From contig NW_004457247.1 of assembly GCF_000313135.1 (NCBI RefSeq), positions 40,383-50,502 on the forward strand: 10,120 nucleotides of DNA, read 5' to 3'. Positions within the stretch are counted from its first letter, which is position 1, and each line of letters starts with the position of its first letter. Made by a program: the position numbers and the translations under genes. The DNA comes from Acanthamoeba castellanii str. Neff. Lineage: Eukaryota > Discosea > Longamoebia > Acanthamoebidae. The notes beneath the pieces are model-generated. The model was not told where the DNA came from. It saw nothing but the letters and a program-made list of their open reading frames with translations, and made no database searches. Below are positions 6,764 through 10,120 of the stretch, one piece after another.

Positions 6764-8530
6764 ATGCACCACCACGTCCACGTCAGCGTCACCACCGGTA
6801 CGCGCCTACTACTGAGCTCAGACCATCCTGGGTGTTGTGTGGCGCTTCCCTGACAATGTCTCTGTGATGCGCTGTTGTGGTACCCACCGCTGACGGGCGT
6901 GGTGCGCATCACAGAGACGAAGGTGCATCTGAAGTCGCACCACGGCAAGTTCCTCTGCGCCGAGCAGTCGGGCAAGGTCGTCGCCGACCGCGCGGACTGC
7001 CGGGAGTGGGAGACGTGGACCATGCGCACCACCAACGGCAAGACCACCTTCCAGTCGCACCACGGCAAGTACCTCTGCGCCGAGGTACCCTAACCCTCTC
7101 CTCCATCTCCTCTCCGTCCTTTAATCTCGTTCTCCCATTGGTTGGTGTAGGGTGATGGCTTCAGTGTTTTCCTTGATTTTAATTAGTTACCGCCACGTGC
7201 CTTAGCCGGCAGCGTTTTACTTGATTTTAATTAATGACTCACCACCAACGATCCTTCGAAACAACTAAAACAGCCGTCGGGCAAGCTGGTTGCCGATCGC
7301 TCCAGCCCCGCGGAGTGGGAGCACTTCCACGTCATCCAACAGGGCTCCCACGTACGCGCTCTTCCCCTTCGCTCTTCCCCTCTTGTCTTGAGCTCACTCG
7401 CGGTGATTCTACTGTTTTGTTCTCTGCTCTGCAGGCCGCGCTGCGTTCGCACCACGGCAAGTACGTGTGCGCCGAGAAGAACCACAAGGTGGTGGCCGAC
7501 CGCTCGGCCCTCGGCCCGTGGGAGCAGTGGCAGGTCATCCCCGTCGGGTCGCACTGCCTCCCGGCGGGTCACCACCACCCGTCGCCCCCGCAGGTGCACT
7601 ACCAGTCTCCGCAGCCCCAGTACCACCACCACCAGCAGCAGCAGCCCGTCGGTACTCACACCTCTCGAATGGCTTGACATGAAGCTCGTGCTGTTGGAGA
7701 AGAAGCTCATCATGACCCTGTCGAACAGAGACGAAGGTGCAACTGAAGTCGCACCACGCCCGCTTCCTCTGTGCTGAGCCCTCTGGCAAGGCCGTCGCCG
7801 ACCGGAGGGAAGCCAAGGAGTGGGAGACGTGGACCATGGTCACCGCCAACGGCAAGGCCACCTTCAAGTCGGCTCACGGCAAGTACCTCTGCGCCGAGGT
7901 AAAGACTACCCCTCCACTCACCCCGTTGCTCCTTTCATTTTATTGGTGGGTTAGTTGACCAACCACGTCCCTTCGCGATAGTGTATTCATTGATTTTAAT
8001 TATTGAGTCATTAATTTATGTGAAACAACTTTATACAGCCGTCGGGGAAGCTCGTAGCCGATCGCTCCAGCCCCGCCGAGTGGGAGCACTTCCAGATCGA
8101 GCACCACGGCTCGCAGGTACACATGTTCTTCTCGCATCGTCACTGCACACGCACATGCCCCCGTCCTAATGTCCTTCGCCTTCTAACCTCCTAGGTGGCG
8201 CTGAGGACGCACCACGGCAAGTACGTGTGCGCCGAGCAGAAGGACTACAAGGCCGTCGCCGACCGCTCAAAGGTTGATATTTGGGAGAAGTGGCAGATCA
8301 TCACCGTAGCCACTGTGACCCACCACCCGGTGCACTACGCGCCGCCGCCTGCGTTTGGTGGCTACCCTCCGGCGCCCTCCAGCGGCTATCCTCCGCAGTC
8401 GGGTGGTTATCCTCCCCAGCAGGGGTACCCGCAGCAGGGCTACCCTCCCCCGTCAGGTGGCTATCCCCCACAGCAGGGCTACCCCACTGGCCTGAACCCG
8501 CCTGGCCAGTATCCCCCTGGCCACTACTAA
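6764..8530 (+). CDS. Double beta-trefoil (hisactophilin/fascin-like) protein with GYPP tail (7 exons)
   Basis: Exons 6764-6797, 6915-7084, 7274-7351, 7435-7651, 7729-7898, 8039-8116 and 8195-8530 join to 361 codons (360 aa plus TAA). After a His-rich start (MHHHVHV), residues about 12-134 and 167-290 each hold three repeats of a motif like SHHGKYLCAE, then VADR, then EWExW, which is the three-fold pattern of a beta-trefoil. The His-rich loops resemble Dictyostelium hisactophilin, a pH-sensitive actin- and membrane-binding protein; fascin domains have the same fold. A His/Gln/Pro linker (about 135-166) joins them. Residues about 291-360 are Gly-Tyr-Pro-Pro-Gln repeats, a flexible tail seen in annexins and similar proteins. 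Exons 2/3 and 5/6 have identical sizes (170 and 78 nt), showing internal module duplication. Actin bundling by two sites is the inferred role. If intron 4 is retained, a TGA at 7675 ends a 174-aa one-domain product. Confidence 0.86.
6872..6916 (+). other. 45-nt intron-1 3' tract identical to the paralogue
   Basis: This tract covers the last 43 nt of intron 1 and the first two bases of exon 2. It matches 9692-9736 in the paralogue base for base. It contains a CTGAC branch-point-like site and the CAG acceptor but no pyrimidine tract. The rest of intron 1 differs in sequence and length (117 versus 67 nt). Confidence 0.65.
7162..7238 (+). repeat. 48-nt-period direct repeat in intron 2 of the beta-trefoil gene
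   Basis: Two similar 29-nt units begin at 7162 and 7210. Each contains TTGATTTTAATTA (7173-7185 and 7221-7233). A third copy of this 13-mer sits in the equivalent intron 5 at 7990-8002, with matching flanks (CCACGT upstream and a TGASTCA site downstream). The paralogue's intron 2 lacks it as far as can be seen. Confidence 0.65.
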
Positions 8531-8693
8531 GTCACTACTTTGGGCCTGTCAATTATTCACCATCAACTACAATATAACATTGTATCAATCTCCCTTTTTG
8601 TACTGGTTTATTGTGTTGGGGCCATTTCATTTTCCTTGGCAATCAAGTTAAATATCACACTCTGAACACTTCACTTACAACCAAGTGTTCATG

Positions 8694-8716
8694 AAAAAGG
8701 GCCAGTGACCCTTTTT
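8694..8716. repeat. Short perfect hairpin at left end of the MITE-like element
   Basis: AAAAAGGG (8694-8701) and CCCTTTTT (8709-8716) pair perfectly around a 7-nt loop, just inside the left terminal inverted repeat. It looks like a bacterial terminator but lies in eukaryotic intergenic DNA, so subterminal element structure is the better reading. Confidence 0.7.
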
Positions 8717-9054
8717 GCTTAGCAGAAAAAAGTATGTATCTGTACAACCTTTTGTTTTCATGAGGTTGGTGTTCAGATCAAGGAAAGCTTGGGCATCATT
8801 TCAGAAAATGTACAGAAGTGGAGGATGTTATTGAAGAAGGAATGACAAAGGCAGAATCCCTTTTTGTGTACAGATTTCCCATCCAACACATGTCAAATTG
8901 CAATTTTGCCGAAATATGTGCATTTTTAAGGTCTTTTCTGGCATTTTCTACACATTTTCCGTTCACATTTCTCAGATTTTGTGCATTGCCCTGGTTGAAG
9001 TGTACTGATGACACCAGTCTGTTTCTGGAGGGTGTGCAGATACTGGTGTTACAG

Positions 9055-9127
9055 CCCTGACAATCTGTACATGCTGCCAGTGACTCTTTTTCACTAACTA
9101 TCTGGCAGCATGTACAGATTGTCAGGG
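9055..9127. repeat. 26-bp perfect inverted repeat with 21-nt spacer
   Basis: The arm 9055-9080 and the arm 9102-9127 are exact reverse complements over 26 bases, separated by a T-rich 21-nt spacer. The right arm overlaps the inner end of the right terminal inverted repeat of the MITE-like element. The structure could extrude as a cruciform or form an RNA hairpin. Confidence 0.95.
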
Positions 9128-9150
9128 ACCTTTTTTGTGAACACTTGGTT

Positions 9151-9467
9151 TTACCCTCTTGATGCTATTTTTTGGTGTTTGCTTGTACTGCATGCTCATC
9201 ACACTTCAGCTCACAACTGCACCTCCATCTGCACACTTCCCAGTAACAGCCTTGTTTAGACTAGGCCAACACCAAACCAACTTCTCTTCTGCTCTATGCT
9301 GGGCAACAAATTGAATTTCTTTGTTCATCTGCCATATCCACAAGTGCAACCAGAGCCAGCTTGGTCCCAGACCACCCAACACCAAGGCACAATGCCAACA
9401 TCAAATCCATATCTGGCCAGGCAGGCGACCATGGAAAGGAGCTCCTAATTGGCCCTGCTGTGTAATC
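9151..9467. other. Spacer with no visible gene
   Basis: Between the MITE-like element and the paralogue's conserved upstream blocks the sequence is mixed, with CA/CCA-rich stretches. I see no ORF with plausible composition, RNA gene or repeat. An ATTGG (reverse CCAAT) near 9448 is probably part of the downstream promoter. Confidence 0.5.
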
Positions 9468-9548
9468 GAAATTTCGTCCTTTCAGGAAAGAGAACATGCG
9501 GTTTCGGGCTTTCTAAAATCCACCAACCCCAAGAGGCGTCCCCGACAT
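9468..9548 (+). promoter_or_regulatory. Upstream blocks of the second beta-trefoil gene
   Basis: GAAATTTCGTCC (9468-9479), TCCACCAACCCC (9519-9530) and a CCCGACAT block ending at 9548 match the order and spacing of blocks before the first beta-trefoil gene. The sequence between blocks has diverged more, so these may be functional sites. Confidence 0.45.
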
Positions 9549-9618
9549 CACGCCACAAAACGAAAAAACCTCGTTTGGCTGGCACCAGTCCGCAGACGCA
9601 CACCAGCCCAGCACAACA

Positions 9619-10104
9619 ATGCACCACGGCCACCACCACCACCATCACGCCGTCACCATCTCCACCGGTACGCTCCCAAGACCACCGTGCACTGTTGTGG
9701 TACCCACCGCTGACGGGCGTGGTGCGCATCACAGAGAGCAAGGTGCACCTCAAGTCGCACCACGGCAAGTTCCTCTGCGCCGAGCCCTCCGGCAAGGTCG
9801 TCGCCGACCGGTCGGACTGCAAGGAGTGGGAGACGTGGACCATGCGCACCACCAACGGCAGGGCCACCTTCCAATCGGCCCACGGCAAGTACCTCTGCGC
9901 CGAGGTAAAATTGCCCCCCCCCCAAACCTGAACCTCACCTCGCTCCTTTATCTCCTCATTGCCGTCTATTTTTATTTTTATTTATTTATTTATATTGACA
10001 AGTATTTGTTTCTTCCTTGAAAACAGCCGTCGGGCAAGCTGGTAGCCGACCGCTCCAGCCCCTCCGATTGGGAGCACTTCCACGTCGTCCACCAGGGCGC
10101 CCAC
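9619..10104 (+). CDS. Paralogous beta-trefoil (hisactophilin-like) protein, 5' part
   Basis: Exons 9619-9667, 9735-9904 and 10027-10104 are in the window; the third intron starts at 10105 and runs off the right edge. The protein begins with a strong His run (MHHGHHHHHHAVTIST), then two trefoil repeats with SHHGKFLCAE and SAHGKYLCAE motifs, each followed by a VADR and an EWETW or DWEHF element. Exons 2 and 3 are exactly 170 and 78 nt, as in the upstream gene, and splice phases match. The His-rich start is longer than in the upstream gene. Whether this paralogue also has two trefoils and a GYPP tail cannot be seen. The inferred role is pH-responsive actin or membrane binding, by resemblance to hisactophilin. 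Intron 2 (9905-10026) has a C10 run and an AT-rich TTTATTTATT stretch. Confidence 0.87.
9692..9736 (+). other. Second copy of the 45-nt identical intron tract
   Basis: This is the counterpart of 6872-6916, covering the 3' part of intron 1 and two bases of exon 2. It includes the same branch-point-like CTGAC and the acceptor. Confidence 0.65.
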
Positions 10105-10120
10105 GTACGCGCTTCGCTCT

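Larger units (their letters stand above)
8679..9150. mobile_element. Probable non-autonomous MITE-like element, 472 bp
   Basis: The ends are AACCAAGTGTTCA (8679-8691) and its exact reverse complement (9138-9150). Pairing continues imperfectly inward to about 25 bp (22 matches). TTAC flanks it directly on both sides (8675-8678 and 9151-9154), as expected for a target-site duplication. The interior is AT-richer than neighbouring genes, has no meaningful ORF, and contains a small A5G3/C3T5 hairpin near the left end and a 26-bp perfect inverted repeat near the right end. Several CTGTACA/TGTACAG copies are scattered inside. The superfamily is unclear: a 4-bp duplication fits few families, while a TTA reading would suggest PIF/Harbinger. 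No second copy is in the window. Confidence 0.6.

Noticed and set aside
5884..7068. 394-codon minus-strand frame
   Set aside because: It spans a stop codon, several splice sites and two genes on the plus strand, and its sequence is antisense to the trefoil exon and coiled-coil exons.
8694..8716. Hairpin followed by T-run, like a bacterial intrinsic terminator
   Set aside because: The window is intron-rich eukaryotic DNA and the hairpin sits just inside a transposon-like end.
8818..9060. 80-codon plus-strand frame with natural-looking residues
   Set aside because: It lies wholly within the MITE-like element, shows no domain, splice context or codon bias like the nearby genes, and ends within the palindrome.

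Overview
The window looks like nuclear DNA from an amoebozoan, most likely Acanthamoeba or a close relative. Exons are GC-rich. Short GT-AG introns, mostly about 60-190 nt, close cleanly on reading frames. Genes are densely packed on both strands. The protein families point the same way: a countin/saposin-like secreted protein and hisactophilin/fascin-like beta-trefoil proteins. The species is inferred from style and was not tested by any search. There is no bacterial, viral, CRISPR or RNA gene signal that I can support.

Layout: (1) 36-335, minus strand, the start of a short uncharacterised Ser/Arg-rich protein that may be spliced off the left edge. (2) 466-1194, plus, an intronless secreted countin-like protein with a saposin B-type domain, divergent from gene 1. 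(3) 1293-2870, plus, a seven-exon gene whose spliced product (348 aa) joins a SUMO-like domain to a BTB/POZ domain. (4) 3128-3857, minus, a five-exon OsmC-family protein (150 aa), convergent with gene 3. (5) 3858-4904, about 1 kb with no confident gene, including a candidate TATA box for the next gene. (6) 4905-6520, plus, a six-exon Lys/Glu-rich protein (382 aa) of unknown function. (7) 6764-8530, plus, a seven-exon protein (360 aa) with two beta-trefoil domains, a His/Gln/Pro linker and a Gly-Tyr-Pro-Pro tail. (8) 8531-9618, AT-richer spacer holding a probable 472-bp MITE with 13-bp perfect terminal inverted repeats and a 4-bp flanking duplication. (9) 9619 to the right edge, plus, the first three exons of a tandem paralogue of gene 7.

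The genes do not form an obvious pathway. The clear local relationship is the pair of beta-trefoil genes. They share exon sizes, upstream blocks and a 45-bp perfectly identical intron tract, and gene 7 also duplicated the module internally. Exon joins were worked out by hand from splice-site phase and domain alignment. Every multi-exon complete gene closes as a whole number of codons, which supports the models, but no transcript data were available.
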